A stretch of DNA of 64,000 bases from an uncultured Pelagibacteraceae bacterium (GCA_902571925.1 CACGDW010000002.1:1-64000); one strand, 5' to 3'. Shown: positions 9,288-17,862, counted from the stretch's first letter. Notes: generated by a model not told the origin, from the letters alone. A program made the numbers and translations.

Positions 9288-10499
9288 TTATACTTTCTCA
9301 AAAATTAAAGCTGCATTAGTTCCACCAAAACCAAAGCTATTAGACATAACTGTATTTAAAGTTACACTTGTTTCAGTCTTAGCAACAATTGGAAATTTTT
9401 TAGCCTGATCGTCCATTTCATTGATATTAGCAGATCCAGCAATAAAATTATTTTTCATCATAATTAAGCAATAAATAGCTTCATGTACTGATGCTGCCCC
9501 TAAAGGATGTCCTGATAAAGACTTAGTTGAACTAATTTTTGGAATGTTATCTCCAAAAGTCTCCTTAACAGCATTTAATTCAGTAATATCTCCAACTGGT
9601 GTAGATGTTCCATGAGTATTAATGTAATCAATTTTATTTTTTATTGTTGCCATTGCCATTTTCATACATCTTACAGCACCTTCACCTGATGGTGCCACCA
9701 TATCATATCCATCTGAAGTTGCACCATAACCAGTTAATTCTGCGTAAATTTTCGCTCCTCTTGCCTTAGCGTGTTCGTATTCTTCAAGTACTAGCACTCC
9801 TCCGCCTCCAGCAATTACAAAACCATCTCTAGTTTTGTCATAAGCTCTTGATGCTGTTCCAGGTGTATCATTATATTTTGATGATAAAGCAGTCATGGCA
9901 TCAAACATAGCAGTCATTGCCCAGTGAATTTCTTCGCTACCACCTGCAAAAACAATATCTTGTTTACCCATTTGAATTAGTTCCATTGAATTTCCAATAC
10001 AATGTCCACTTGTTGCACAAGCTGAACTCATTGTATAATTTGTCCCTTTAATTTTAAAAGGTACAGCCAAAGTCGCAGATGCAGTACTTGCCATTGTTCT
10101 TGGAACAATAAATGGTCCCATAAGTTTTGGAGTTTTAGCTCTAGTTTTATCTGCTGCTAAAATCACATTTTCAATTGAAGGCCCTCCTGAACCCATAACT
10201 ATCCCTGTTTTAAAATTACTTACTTCTTTTTCCTCTAATCCAGAATCTTCAATAGCTTCTTTCATTGCAATATAGTTATATGCTGAACCTGAACCCATGA
10301 ATCTGATTGTTTTTCGATCAATATGATCTTCAAGTTTTATATTCGGTTTACCATGAACATGACTCTTGAGATTATGTTCTTTATATTCCTCACTGAAAGA
10401 TATTCCTGATTTTGAATTTAAAAGAGATTGATAAACCTCCTCTTGATTATTACCCAAACAAGATACAATTCCTAAACCTGTAATTACTACTCTTCTCAT
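9288..10499 (-). CDS. fabB: 3-oxoacyl-[acyl-carrier-protein] synthase I
   Basis: FabB condenses acyl-ACP with malonyl-ACP and is needed to elongate unsaturated intermediates. The 403-residue product has the thiolase-fold condensing-enzyme motifs: nucleophile Cys near residue 161 in [12 protein letters not shown], the first catalytic His in [12 protein letters not shown] and the second in [11 protein letters not shown], plus the C-terminal [12 protein letters not shown]. Its ATG overlaps the fabA stop by one base (TAATG). Pairing with FabA supports FabB over FabF. Confidence 0.95.
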   Translation of the reverse strand: MRRVVITGLGIVSCLGNNQEEVYQSLLNSKSGISFSEEYKEHNLKSHVHGKPNIKLEDHIDRKTIRFMGSGSAYNYIAMKEAIEDSGLEEKEVSNFKTGIVMGSGGPSIENVILAADKTRAKTPKLMGPFIVPRTMASTASATLAVPFKIKGTNYTMSSACATSGHCIGNSMELIQMGKQDIVFAGGSEEIHWAMTAMFDAMTALSSKYNDTPGTASRAYDKTRDGFVIAGGGGVLVLEEYEHAKARGAKIYAELTGYGATSDGYDMVAPSGEGAVRCMKMAMATIKNKIDYINTHGTSTPVGDITELNAVKETFGDNIPKISSTKSLSGHPLGAASVHEAIYCLIMMKNNFIAGSANINEMDDQAKKFPIVAKTETSVTLNTVMSNSFGFGGTNAALIFEKV

Positions 10500-11000
10500 T
10501 ATTTAAACAATCCCACCTTCAAACTATCTGCTGAATAAATTTTTTTATCATCTGCTAAAACCACTCCATTAGCCAGACCAACAGTCGTTCCACCAGGAGA
10601 CATAATTTTTTTCATATCGATCTCATATCTTACTAGTTTTACATTTTGTAAAACTTCACCTGTAAATTTAACAGTTCCAACTCCTAAAGCTCTTCCTTTT
10701 CCTGGATTTCCAATCCAACCCAAGTAAAAACCTACTAGTTGCCACATAGCATCAAGACCAAGACATCCCGGCATGACCGGGTCCTCCTTAAAATGACAAT
10801 CAAAAAACCAGAGGTTTTTCTTAATATCCAATTCTGCTTTTAATGAACCTTTTTTAAAAGCGCCTTTGTCATCATTAATTTCAGTAATTCTATCAAACAT
10901 TAGCATTGGTGGAAGAGGTAATTTAGCATTACCCGGACCAAATAATTTGCCTTCACCACAATTGATAAGCTCATCAAAAGAGTAGGAGTTTTTTTTTCAT
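10499..11000 (-). CDS. fabA: 3-hydroxydecanoyl-ACP dehydratase/isomerase, frameshifted near its start
   Basis: FabA dehydrates 3-hydroxydecanoyl-ACP and isomerises it to the cis-3 product, the branch point of unsaturated fatty-acid synthesis. The hot-dog core is intact (catalytic region [25 protein letters not shown] in pieces; Asp in [10 protein letters not shown]). An intact frame runs from an internal ATG at 10904-10906, but the preceding codons still encode the expected FabA N-terminus ([19 protein letters not shown], then LPLPP). This frame reaches a run of nine T on the plus strand (10989-10997) and then TGA. With eight it would start at the ATG at 10998-11000. So the gene either carries one extra base, relies on slippage, or starts internally about 34 residues short. 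The 11000 boundary assumes the corrected frame. Confidence 0.85.
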
Positions 11001-11059
11001 AAAAATGTGTATTCTTATTTACTTGATTTTGTCATTATATAATATAACTATAATAGTAG

Positions 11060-11076
11060 TTTAGAATAATTATAAG
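11060..11076 (+). promoter_or_regulatory. Irr/ICE-like operator upstream of irr
   Basis: TTTAGAATAATTATAAG is an imperfect 7-3-7 dyad ending 15 nt before the irr ATG and 60 nt from fabA. It matches 15 of 17 bases of a second copy before katG. The iron-control element bound by Irr in rhizobia has the form TTTAGAA-n-TTCTAAA (from memory). A TATAAT at 11049-11054 sits just upstream, so binding could block irr transcription. Autoregulation is inferred. Confidence 0.5.
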
Positions 11077-11091
11077 TAACAATATAGCTTA

Positions 11092-11493
11092 ATGACAAAT
11101 TATACCGAAAAACTAAGGAATTCTGGATTACGACCCACTAAACAAAGACTTCAAATATGTGAAGTATTGTTTGATACCGAAAAAACATTCCACTTTACAA
11201 TAAATGAATTAGAGCAAAAAATTAAGGATAAGACAAACAACAAGATATCCTTAGCGACAGTCTATAACACAGTTCATGCTTTTGAAAAGAAAGGATATTT
11301 GAAACAAATCCCTATAAATTCAGATCAAACTTATTTTGATACTAATGTTACAGATCATCATCATTTTTATGATCTAAACGAAGAAAAACTTATCGACTTA
11401 GAAAATTCAGATGTAGGACCTATAAGTATTAAAAGAAAAATTAATGGAAAGAAAATTAAGTCCGTTGAGGTTCTAGTAAAGCTTGAAGATTAA
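11092..11493 (+). CDS. irr: Fur-family iron/haem-responsive regulator, Irr-like
   Basis: This 133-residue protein is a Fur-superfamily DNA-binding regulator. The N-terminal winged helix is clear (LRNSGLRPTKQRLQICEVLF; ISLATVYNTVHAFEKKGYL), followed by the dimerisation domain. It lacks the CxxC zinc-site pairs of classical Fur and PerR and has a His-rich HHHF motif near residue 88 (VTDHHHFYDL), both typical of Irr, whose stability responds to haem in rhizobia. The divergent fabA-fabB-fabI neighbourhood is also the usual irr context in alphaproteobacteria (from memory). An Irr-box-like dyad lies upstream and another before katG, so it probably controls itself and katG. A PerR-like peroxide role is the main alternative. 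Confidence 0.82.
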   Translation: MTNYTEKLRNSGLRPTKQRLQICEVLFDTEKTFHFTINELEQKIKDKTNNKISLATVYNTVHAFEKKGYLKQIPINSDQTYFDTNVTDHHHFYDLNEEKLIDLENSDVGPISIKRKINGKKIKSVEVLVKLED

Positions 11494-11526
11494 CTCATTA
11501 ATTATTTGAGCGTCATTATTAACCAA

Positions 11527-11553
11527 TTGACACTTATTTAGAATCATTATAAA
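11527..11553 (+). promoter_or_regulatory. katG promoter with Irr/ICE-like operator
   Basis: A consensus -35 hexamer TTGACA (11527-11532) is followed by TTTAGAATCATTATAAA (11537-11553), which differs from the irr-upstream site at only two of 17 positions. The right half contains TATAAA, usable as a -10 with a short 15-nt spacer. An operator between or over the promoter elements suggests repression of katG by the neighbouring Irr-like protein. A GGGG ribosome site precedes the katG ATG. Confidence 0.5.
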
Positions 11554-11588
11554 CTACGATAAAATTAAATTTACTTATGGGGAACTAA

Positions 11589-13826
11589 ATGAGCACTGAA
11601 AATTTTAAAGATAAATCTTTTAAAAGTAATGAATTAAGTAAATGTCCTTTTACAGGAGCAGGAACTCCAGCTAAATTTTCAGCAGGTAGGGGTCAATCAG
11701 TTAGAGATTTTTGGCCAAATAGTTTAAATCTTAAAATCTTAAGTCAGCATTCAGGATTATCAAATCCAATGGATAAAAAATTTAGCTATGCTAAAGAATT
11801 TAAAAAACTTAACTACAAAGCTCTTAAAAAAGACTTAAAGAAGCTGATGACAGATTCTCAAGAATGGTGGCCAGCTGATTACGGTCATTATGGACCTTTA
11901 TTTATAAGATTAGCTTGGCACGCGGCTGGTACATACAGAACTGGTGATGGGAGAGGTGGAGCTGGAACAGGAAATCAAAGATTTGCACCTTTAAACTCTT
12001 GGCCAGATAATGTTAACTTAGATAAAGCAAGATTACTTTTATGGCCAATTAAAAAGAAATATGGAAATAAAATTTCTTGGGCAGATCTTTTTATTTTAGT
12101 AGGCAATGTTGCATTAGATTCTATGGGATTCAAAACATTTGGTTTTGGAGCTGGAAGAACTGATATTTGGGAACCAGAAGATGACATTTACTGGGGATCT
12201 GAAAAAGAAATGTTAGGCGTAGAAAGATATACTGATAAAAGAGATTTAGAGCAGCCTTTAGGTGCTTCTCACATGGGTTTAATATATGTTAATCCACAAG
12301 GACCTGACGCTAATCCAGATCCAAAACTTGCAGCACATGATATTAGAGAAACTTTTGGAAGAATGGCAATGAACGATTATGAAACAGCAGCGTTAGTGGC
12401 TGGTGGACATACATTTGGAAAATCACATGGAGCAGCACCAGAGTCACACAAAGGTCCTGATCCTGAAGCTTCAAGAATTCAAGATCAATCTACTGGATGG
12501 AACAGTGGATATAAATCTGGTAAGGGCGTTGATACAATCAGTAGCGGTATTGAAGGTGCTTGGACACAAAATCCAATTCAATGGGATATGGGTTATTTAG
12601 ATTGTCTTTATGATCACGAATGGGAGCTTACAAAAAGTCCTGCTGGCGCTCATCAGTGGACACCAAAAAAAAATGGACAAAAGATAAAAATGGTTCCTGA
12701 TGCACACGATAAAAGTGTTCTTCACCCTCCAATGATGCAAACAACAGATATTTCTATGAAAGTTGATCCAAGTTATGGGCCTATTACAAAACATTTTCAT
12801 AAAAATCCAAAAGAATTTCATGATGCATTTGCTAGGGCGTGGTTTAAACTAACTCATAGAGATATGGGACCAAGAGTTTGTTATCTTGGTAGTGATGTTC
12901 CAAAAGAACAATTAATTTGGCAAGACCCAATTGATAAACCAAAATATAAATTAAAATCAAAAGATATAAATGATTTAAAATTGAAAATATCAAAATCCAA
13001 AATATCAGTTTCTGATTTAGTTTCTACTGCTTGGTCTTCAGCTTCAACTTTTAGAGGCTCTGACAAAAGAGGGGGTGCTAATGGGGCAAGAATAATGTTA
13101 GAACCACAAAAAAATTGGAAAGTTAATAATCCTTCTAATCTTTCGAAAGTTATCTCAGCGTTAAAAAAAATTAAGAAACAATTTGATAATAAAAAGAAAA
13201 CGGCTTCAATGGCCGATTTAATTGTCTTAGCTGGAGGGGTGGGAGTTGAAATGGCTGCTAAAAAAGCTGGATATAAAGTAAAAGTTCCATTTTTTCCCGG
13301 TAGAGGAGATGCAAGACAAGATCAAACAGATGTGAATTCATTTGGATTACTAGAACCCCAAGCAGATGGTTTTAGAAATTATCTAAATGGTGGTAAATCT
13401 ATTGTATCAGCTGAAGAAAAGCTAATTGATAAAGCACAATTAATGGGTCTTACTGCTCCAGAAATGACAGTATTAGTGGGTGGAATGCGAGTTTTAAATA
13501 CTAATTTTGACAATTCAATACATGGAGTTTTCACAAAAAAACCTGGTGTGTTAACGAATGATTATTTCATAAATTTATTAGATATGAATACAACATGGAA
13601 AGAAACGGATAAATCTGAACAAACATTTGTTGGAATAGACAGAAAGACCAAAAAAGCAAAATGGAAAGGTACAAGAGTTGATCTCATCTTTGGGTCAAAT
13701 TCACAACTAAGAGCTCTAGCCGAAGTTTATGCATGTGAGGACTCACAATATAAATTTGTAAGTGATTTTATCACGGCATGGGTAAAAGTAATGAACGCTG
13801 ATAGATTTGATTTAAAACTTAATTAA
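11589..13826 (+). CDS. katG: Catalase-peroxidase
   Basis: KatG is a haem enzyme that removes hydrogen peroxide by catalase and peroxidase reactions. The 745-residue protein has the two-domain duplicated architecture. The distal haem site is [11 protein letters not shown] (Arg107, Trp110, His111) and the proximal His274 lies in [10 protein letters not shown]. The Trp-Tyr-Met adduct residues expected of true KatG are all present: Trp110, Tyr233 (LIYVNPQGP) and Met259 (FGRMAMND). The degenerate C-terminal domain is complete (ending near DRFDLKLN). It follows irr by 95 nt with its own promoter and probable operator. The next gene starts 21 nt downstream. Confidence 0.97.
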   Translation: MSTENFKDKSFKSNELSKCPFTGAGTPAKFSAGRGQSVRDFWPNSLNLKILSQHSGLSNPMDKKFSYAKEFKKLNYKALKKDLKKLMTDSQEWWPADYGHYGPLFIRLAWHAAGTYRTGDGRGGAGTGNQRFAPLNSWPDNVNLDKARLLLWPIKKKYGNKISWADLFILVGNVALDSMGFKTFGFGAGRTDIWEPEDDIYWGSEKEMLGVERYTDKRDLEQPLGASHMGLIYVNPQGPDANPDPKLAAHDIRETFGRMAMNDYETAALVAGGHTFGKSHGAAPESHKGPDPEASRIQDQSTGWNSGYKSGKGVDTISSGIEGAWTQNPIQWDMGYLDCLYDHEWELTKSPAGAHQWTPKKNGQKIKMVPDAHDKSVLHPPMMQTTDISMKVDPSYGPITKHFHKNPKEFHDAFARAWFKLTHRDMGPRVCYLGSDVPKEQLIWQDPIDKPKYKLKSKDINDLKLKISKSKISVSDLVSTAWSSASTFRGSDKRGGANGARIMLEPQKNWKVNNPSNLSKVISALKKIKKQFDNKKKTASMADLIVLAGGVGVEMAAKKAGYKVKVPFFPGRGDARQDQTDVNSFGLLEPQADGFRNYLNGGKSIVSAEEKLIDKAQLMGLTAPEMTVLVGGMRVLNTNFDNSIHGVFTKKPGVLTNDYFINLLDMNTTWKETDKSEQTFVGIDRKTKKAKWKGTRVDLIFGSNSQLRALAEVYACEDSQYKFVSDFITAWVKVMNADRFDLKLN

Positions 13827-13847
13827 AATAGATTACTATAAAAAAAT

Positions 13848-14444
13848 ATGGAAAATGCTAATTTTGAAGATTTTTATGAAGTACCTAATCTAAATTTTGA
13901 TATTTCAAGACTAAAGTCAGATTTAGATAAAATACTGAAAAATAAAAAGTTCAACTCACCGGGAGTTACACATTTTGGTGCAATACCAATAAATCAAATT
14001 CCAAATGATGAGAATTCCATTAAAGGTAACAACATAAGAGGTAAATATTGGACAATCGCTGATGATACTGGAAAAGAAGTTTCAAGGGATGTAGATATAG
14101 ATGAGTCTAAATATACTCAATTAGTTCCTGAATTCGAAAAAACTTATTTTAAAGAAGTATTCGAAATATTAAGTAAAAAATATAAATTAGGAAGAGTTAG
14201 ACTTCTATTAAAAGAACCAAGATCAACTTTAAGTTGGCATAAAGATCCTGAATGTAGACTTCATGTACCAATTATAACTAATAAAGGTTGTTCGATGGTA
14301 ATAGAAAATGTTGCAAAACATCTTCCAGCCGATGGTAAAGTTTGGATCACAAATAATACCAAATATCATAATTTTTTTAATGGTGGTGAACAGGCAAGAA
14401 TACATTTAGTAGCGTGTGTTCTAGAAAGTCCTTTCAAAAAATAA
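13848..14444 (+). CDS. Aspartyl/asparaginyl beta-hydroxylase-like 2-oxoglutarate oxygenase
   Basis: This 198-residue protein looks like a cupin-fold Fe(II)/2-oxoglutarate oxygenase of the aspartyl/asparaginyl beta-hydroxylase family. The C-terminal half has the expected iron ligands: His-x-Asp in LSWHKDPECRLHVPI (around residue 128) and a distal His in TKYHNFFNGGEQARIHLV, with the following Arg suited to bind 2-oxoglutarate. The substrate cannot be told from sequence; family members hydroxylate proteins, amino acids or lipids. It lies 21 nt after katG and its stop abuts the next ATG, so co-expression with the katG unit is likely. A role in oxidative or iron stress is only contextual. Confidence 0.72.
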   Translation: MENANFEDFYEVPNLNFDISRLKSDLDKILKNKKFNSPGVTHFGAIPINQIPNDENSIKGNNIRGKYWTIADDTGKEVSRDVDIDESKYTQLVPEFEKTYFKEVFEILSKKYKLGRVRLLLKEPRSTLSWHKDPECRLHVPIITNKGCSMVIENVAKHLPADGKVWITNNTKYHNFFNGGEQARIHLVACVLESPFKK

Positions 14445-14693
14445 ATGGAACTAACTAGCGGTATATTTAAAGCAGCTGAAAATATCTACAGTAATAATAA
14501 AGGTTCAATCTTAAGAACTGTTATTTATACAATTGGTCATTTTGCTATCGCTATTACAGTTTTGATGTTGGTTGCTGACGTGTCTTTTATGATAGCACTT
14601 ACCGATGCAATAGTTGAGCCATTAGCAAATGCAGTTTGGTACTTTATTTTAGATAAATGGTGGACAGGCAAATATAAGAAAAAAAACAACTAA
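14445..14693 (+). CDS. DUF2061-family small membrane protein
   Basis: The 82-residue product has two hydrophobic helices (HFAIAITVLMLVADVSFMIAL; AIVEPLANAVWYFIL) and a basic C-terminal tail, with the DUF2061-like pattern of SILRTVIYTIGHFAIA and ending in DKWW. Its start codon directly follows the previous stop with no gap, so translation is probably coupled. The function of DUF2061 is unknown to me. It closes the katG unit; the next 130 nt carry regulatory-looking sequence for the following small gene. Confidence 0.72.
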   Translation: MELTSGIFKAAENIYSNNKGSILRTVIYTIGHFAIAITVLMLVADVSFMIALTDAIVEPLANAVWYFILDKWWTGKYKKKNN

Positions 14694-14729
14694 GAGATAA
14701 AATTTTTTTCATTTTCCATATAATTATTC

Positions 14730-14778
14730 GATAACAATAATCATTCTCAAAAAAAATGTGCTAATGATAATTGTTCTC
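14730..14778. promoter_or_regulatory. Tandem Fur-box-like 19-mers
   Basis: GATAACAATAATCATTCTC (14730-14748) and GCTAATGATAATTGTTCTC (14760-14778) match the classical 19-bp Fur consensus GATAATGATAATCATTATC at 16 and 15 positions. They start exactly 30 bp apart, about three helical turns, on the same face of the DNA. They lie 45-94 nt upstream of the Cys-rich small gene and downstream of the DUF2061 gene, the arrangement expected of a metal-responsive promoter for the small gene. Confidence 0.6.
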
Positions 14779-14823
14779 ACAATTTTTTGTTGAATGTTTT
14801 ATTTTGTTAACTAACTTAAAATT

Positions 14824-15003
14824 ATGTTAATTGAAAATTATAATTGTAAAAAATGTGGACTTACTGTTTCATCTAGCTGCTCAAAGTGTGATAAAGTAGT
14901 AGATGTAGAAATCCTTGATGATGGATGCATAGTTCAAAAAACAAAGTGTGTAGACTGTGCTAATACTCCAGTCATAAAAGATGTTTGTGCTCAACAGAAA
15001 TAA
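14824..15003 (+). CDS. Cysteine-rich small protein (59 aa), probable metal binder, undescribed
   Basis: The ORF encodes 59 residues with eight cysteines: C8, C11, C19, C22, C35, C42, C45 and C55. Three CxxC knuckles (CKKCG, CSKCD, CVDC) resemble zinc ribbons or rubredoxin half-sites. There is no signal peptide or membrane segment, so it is probably cytoplasmic. I recognise no family; the cysteine spacing does not fit bacterioferritin-associated ferredoxin. The two Fur-box-like sites just upstream suggest it is made when iron (or another Fur-sensed metal) is scarce. Cysteine density, regulatory context and a clean stop followed by a hairpin argue for a real gene. No good Shine-Dalgarno is visible before the ATG, which is common in this window. 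Confidence 0.6.
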   Translation: MLIENYNCKKCGLTVSSSCSKCDKVVDVEILDDGCIVQKTKCVDCANTPVIKDVCAQQK

Positions 15004-15006
15004 TTG

Positions 15007-15035
15007 AATATTTGGTTAAATATTTAATTATTTTT
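15007..15035 (+). terminator. Weak intrinsic terminator after the Cys-rich gene
   Basis: AATATTT (15007-15013) pairs with AAATATT (15018-15024) around a 4-nt GGTT loop, followed by a T-rich stretch (TTATTTTT). All stem pairs are A-T, so it would be weak. It sits right after the stop at 15001-15003 and touches the end of the converging SH3 gene. Confidence 0.4.
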
Positions 15036-15482
15036 ACCCCAGACGTCGTTGTTTGTTATCCATCCTTTAAATTCTTGAGTTGTTATTTTACACCAATTGT
15101 CCTCACATTTCAGAATAACAAGAACTCTACCCTTTTTAATTTTTGCAATAGGATTTGAAAAGTTAGAGGGTTTTTTAAATAAAATTTTATCTTTTAAAGG
15201 TATTACAGAATTTACTTTCTTTAATTGAGAGACATGTATCCAACCACTGTTATTTTTAAAATCTATTATTCTTCTAAAATTTTCTTTTGTATCTATTTGT
15301 TTGATAGGTAAATTTAATTTTTTATATACATACTTAATAGGAGATTTAAAGCTAGGACCATACCTAACGTTAACTTTATCCTTTTTCAAAGATAAAAAAA
15401 TTTCATCTGCATAGGAAAATGATGAAAAAAAAATTATAAAAAACGAAAATAAAATTTTTTTTAGATTTTTCTTTTTAAACAT
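15024..15482 (-). CDS. Secreted SH3-like domain protein
   Basis: The 152-residue protein starts with a Lys-rich signal peptide and hydrophobic core (KKNLKKILFSFFIIFFSSFSYADE), so it should be exported to the periplasm. Two bacterial SH3-like units follow: VNVRYGPSFKSPIKYVY with GWIHVSQL, and then WCKITTQEFKGWI. Such domains usually bind peptidoglycan or protein ligands in the envelope. It overlaps the upstream thiF/moeB-like gene by 8 nt and is the last gene of the ubiE-ubiB-coaBC-dut operon. The ligand is unknown. Confidence 0.78.
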   Translation of the reverse strand: MFKKKNLKKILFSFFIIFFSSFSYADEIFLSLKKDKVNVRYGPSFKSPIKYVYKKLNLPIKQIDTKENFRRIIDFKNNSGWIHVSQLKKVNSVIPLKDKILFKKPSNFSNPIAKIKKGRVLVILKCEDNWCKITTQEFKGWITNNDVWGKNN

Positions 15483-16221
15483 TTTTGATCTTATTTAATT
15501 TAACTTTTCTAAAGCTTAAATTTAATAAATCAATAATTAGGATATAACCATTTAAATTTTTACCAATATTTAAAATTTTTTTTAAAATCTCATTAGCTTG
15601 AATTATACCAATAATTCCAGCAGCAGTACCCAAAACACCTTCATATTCACAGTTTAATATATCATTTGAAATTTTTTTTTCCTGAAAAAATGATCTGATG
15701 CAGGGTGTTTTTTTATTTTTAAAATCAAAAGAAAAAATATGACCATTAAATTTACTTATAGCTCCAGTAACTAAAAATTTTTTAGTTTTTTTACAAAAAT
15801 CGTTCACTAAAAACTTGGTATCAAAGTTATCAGACCCATCTACGATATAATCATATTCTCTAATTATCTGATTATAATTAGTTTCATTTAATCTAATTTT
15901 GTAACAATTAACTTTTGTTTTCGAATTTATTTTCTTTAATTTATTTTTTGCAGCAATAACTTTAGATTCCCCTAAATCTTTGATATCAAAAAGGCTTTGA
16001 CGGTGAATATTTGATATCTCAACGTTATCTGAGTCAATGATTCCTAAGAAACCAACGCCAGCTCTTGTTAAAAACTCTGCAGCAGGACATCCTAACCCAC
16101 CCATACCAATAATTAACACTCTTGATTGTATAATTTTTTTTTGACCTAAGGTACCGATGTCTTTAAGGATAATTTGTCTTGAAAATCTCTCTATTTGGTT
16201 TTTATCTAACTTTGAATTCAT
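15475..16221 (-). CDS. ThiF/MoeB/HesA-family adenylyltransferase
   Basis: E1-like enzymes of this family adenylate the C-terminus of a ubiquitin-like sulfur carrier (MoaD or ThiS). The 248-residue protein has the nucleotide-binding loop GMGGLGCPAAEFL, the RQSLF arginine region, DGSDNFDTKFLVNDFC, and a candidate nucleophile in LNCEYEGVLGTAAGIIG. The zinc-binding cysteine pairs of MoeB are not intact: the first reads CIRS and the C-terminal pair is missing. Its stop overlaps the SH3 gene, and its start overlaps the dut stop by 4 nt (ATGA). I cannot tell whether it serves molybdopterin or thiamine synthesis. Confidence 0.83.
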   Translation of the reverse strand: MNSKLDKNQIERFSRQIILKDIGTLGQKKIIQSRVLIIGMGGLGCPAAEFLTRAGVGFLGIIDSDNVEISNIHRQSLFDIKDLGESKVIAAKNKLKKINSKTKVNCYKIRLNETNYNQIIREYDYIVDGSDNFDTKFLVNDFCKKTKKFLVTGAISKFNGHIFSFDFKNKKTPCIRSFFQEKKISNDILNCEYEGVLGTAAGIIGIIQANEILKKILNIGKNLNGYILIIDLLNLSFRKVKLNKIKNV

Positions 16222-16652
16222 TTACCTGTTGATCCAAATCCACCTTTTCCTCTAATGGTTTCAGGTAAATCGTTTGTTTCTTCAAATTCCATTTTAACAA
16301 TTGGTACCAAAACCATCTGGGCAATCCTATCACCATTTTTAATGACAAAATCCTCATTTCCATGATTATAAATAATTATCTTAAGCTCTCCTCTATAATC
16401 ACTATCTATAGTTCCAGGTGTGTTTAAAACACTAACATTATTTTTTGCTGCAAGACCAGACCTAGGTCTAATTTGGATCTCATAACTTTCGGAAAAAGCA
16501 ACTGATAGACCTGTTGAAATTAATTTAGATGTTTGAGGTTTAATATTTATAGGATCTTTTATAAATGCTATTAAATCCACTCCTGAAGCTCCTTTAGTTT
16601 TATAAGAAGGAAGTTTTACTGCAGGGTCTAGTTTTTTGACGAGTACCTTCAC
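16218..16652 (-). CDS. dut: dUTP diphosphatase
   Basis: Dut hydrolyses dUTP to dUMP, keeping uracil out of DNA and feeding thymidylate synthesis. The 144-residue trimeric-type enzyme has the five motifs: ASGVDLIA, RPRSGLA, TIDSDYRGELKIII, NGDRIAQMVLVPI, and the C-terminal GKGGFGSTG. It lies between coaBC (2 nt gap) and the thiF/moeB-like gene. The coaBC-dut pair is a common alphaproteobacterial arrangement. Confidence 0.96.
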   Translation of the reverse strand: MKVLVKKLDPAVKLPSYKTKGASGVDLIAFIKDPINIKPQTSKLISTGLSVAFSESYEIQIRPRSGLAAKNNVSVLNTPGTIDSDYRGELKIIIYNHGNEDFVIKNGDRIAQMVLVPIVKMEFEETNDLPETIRGKGGFGSTGK

Positions 16653-16654
16653 AA

Positions 16655-17854
16655 TTAATTCATTTGATTTACAATTCTATCAACTATTTCCTCTGATATC
16701 TCAGATTTTTTTTTGTGTGAAAGTTTTTCTTTTTTATTATTATTATAATGAATCGTAACCTCATTATAATCACTTTCAAAACCACTGTTTCTCTTTGATA
16801 TGTCATTGGCTATAATCCAGTCACAATTTTTACTTGTTAATTTGCTGATAGCATTTTTTTCTAAATCAATCGTTTCAGCAGCAAAACCAATAACTAATTT
16901 TGGCCGCATTGAATTATGATTAGATACATAGGCTAGAATATCAATATTTTTTTCTAAATTTATTGTGATGTTTTCTTTTTTTTTTATTTTATCTTTCTTT
17001 TTTTCGGTCACCTTAAAATCAGATACTGCAGCTGAGAATATTGCTATATCTGAGGGTAAATTTTTTTGGGTTGCTTTAAACATTTCTTCAGCAGTTTCAA
17101 CCTTGATAAGATTTATATTATCATCAATATCTAGATTAGTAGGACCAGAAATTAAAGTTGTGTCAAAACCTCTTTTTGATAAAGACTTTGCTATTTCATA
17201 TCCTTGTTTTCCACTTGATTTATTTGTTATAAACCTTACGGGATCAATGTATTCATTAGTTGGACCAGCAGTTACTAAAGCCTTAACTTTTTTATTTTTT
17301 TCATGCTTTGATAAAAAATTATGAATTGTATCAAAAATGTCTAAAGGGCTAGACATTTTGCCCTCTCCATATTCACCACATGCCATGTCCCCAACTACTG
17401 GACCAATGATTTTGTATCCAAATTTTTTCAAAGTTTGCAAATTATTTTTAGTTGAATTGTGCTCCCACATTCTTACATTCATAGCTGGGGCTAAAAAAAT
17501 TTGTTTATTTGAGGCTAGAATTACAGTAGAAGCCAAATCTTCAGATGAACCCTGGCTCAACTTAGTAATTGTATTAGCTGTTATTGGAGCAACAATAATT
17601 ACGTCCGCCCATCTCGATAGAGCTATATGGTCCATCTCTGTTTCATTTTCTACACTAAATAGATCTTCATAAACTTTTCCTTGAGATAACGAAGCTATAG
17701 ATAAAGGAGTAACAAATTCCTTGGCACTTTTTGTTAGGATTGTCTTTATTTGTGCACCTTTTTTTTTAAATAGTCTGATTGTTTCGAGACTTTTATATGC
17801 AGATATTCCACCACAAATAATAAACAAAATTTTTTTGTTAGTTAAATTACTCAT
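16655..17854 (-). CDS. coaBC: Bifunctional phosphopantothenoylcysteine decarboxylase/synthetase
   Basis: CoaBC (Dfp) joins cysteine to 4'-phosphopantothenate and decarboxylates the product, two steps of coenzyme A synthesis. The 399-residue protein starts with the flavoprotein CoaC half (ILFIICGGISAYKSLE; catalytic-region His in EMDHIALSRWAD; PAMNVRMW; ACGEYGEGKM) and continues into the CoaB half from about residue 195 (ALVTAGPTNEYIDPVRFITN, SSGKQGYEIA, FSAAVSDF). It is the third gene of the ubiE operon, 8 nt after ubiB. Confidence 0.96.
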   Translation of the reverse strand: MSNLTNKKILFIICGGISAYKSLETIRLFKKKGAQIKTILTKSAKEFVTPLSIASLSQGKVYEDLFSVENETEMDHIALSRWADVIIVAPITANTITKLSQGSSEDLASTVILASNKQIFLAPAMNVRMWEHNSTKNNLQTLKKFGYKIIGPVVGDMACGEYGEGKMSSPLDIFDTIHNFLSKHEKNKKVKALVTAGPTNEYIDPVRFITNKSSGKQGYEIAKSLSKRGFDTTLISGPTNLDIDDNINLIKVETAEEMFKATQKNLPSDIAIFSAAVSDFKVTEKKKDKIKKKENITINLEKNIDILAYVSNHNSMRPKLVIGFAAETIDLEKNAISKLTSKNCDWIIANDISKRNSGFESDYNEVTIHYNNNKKEKLSHKKKSEISEEIVDRIVNQMN

Positions 17855-17862
17855 CGGCTGAA

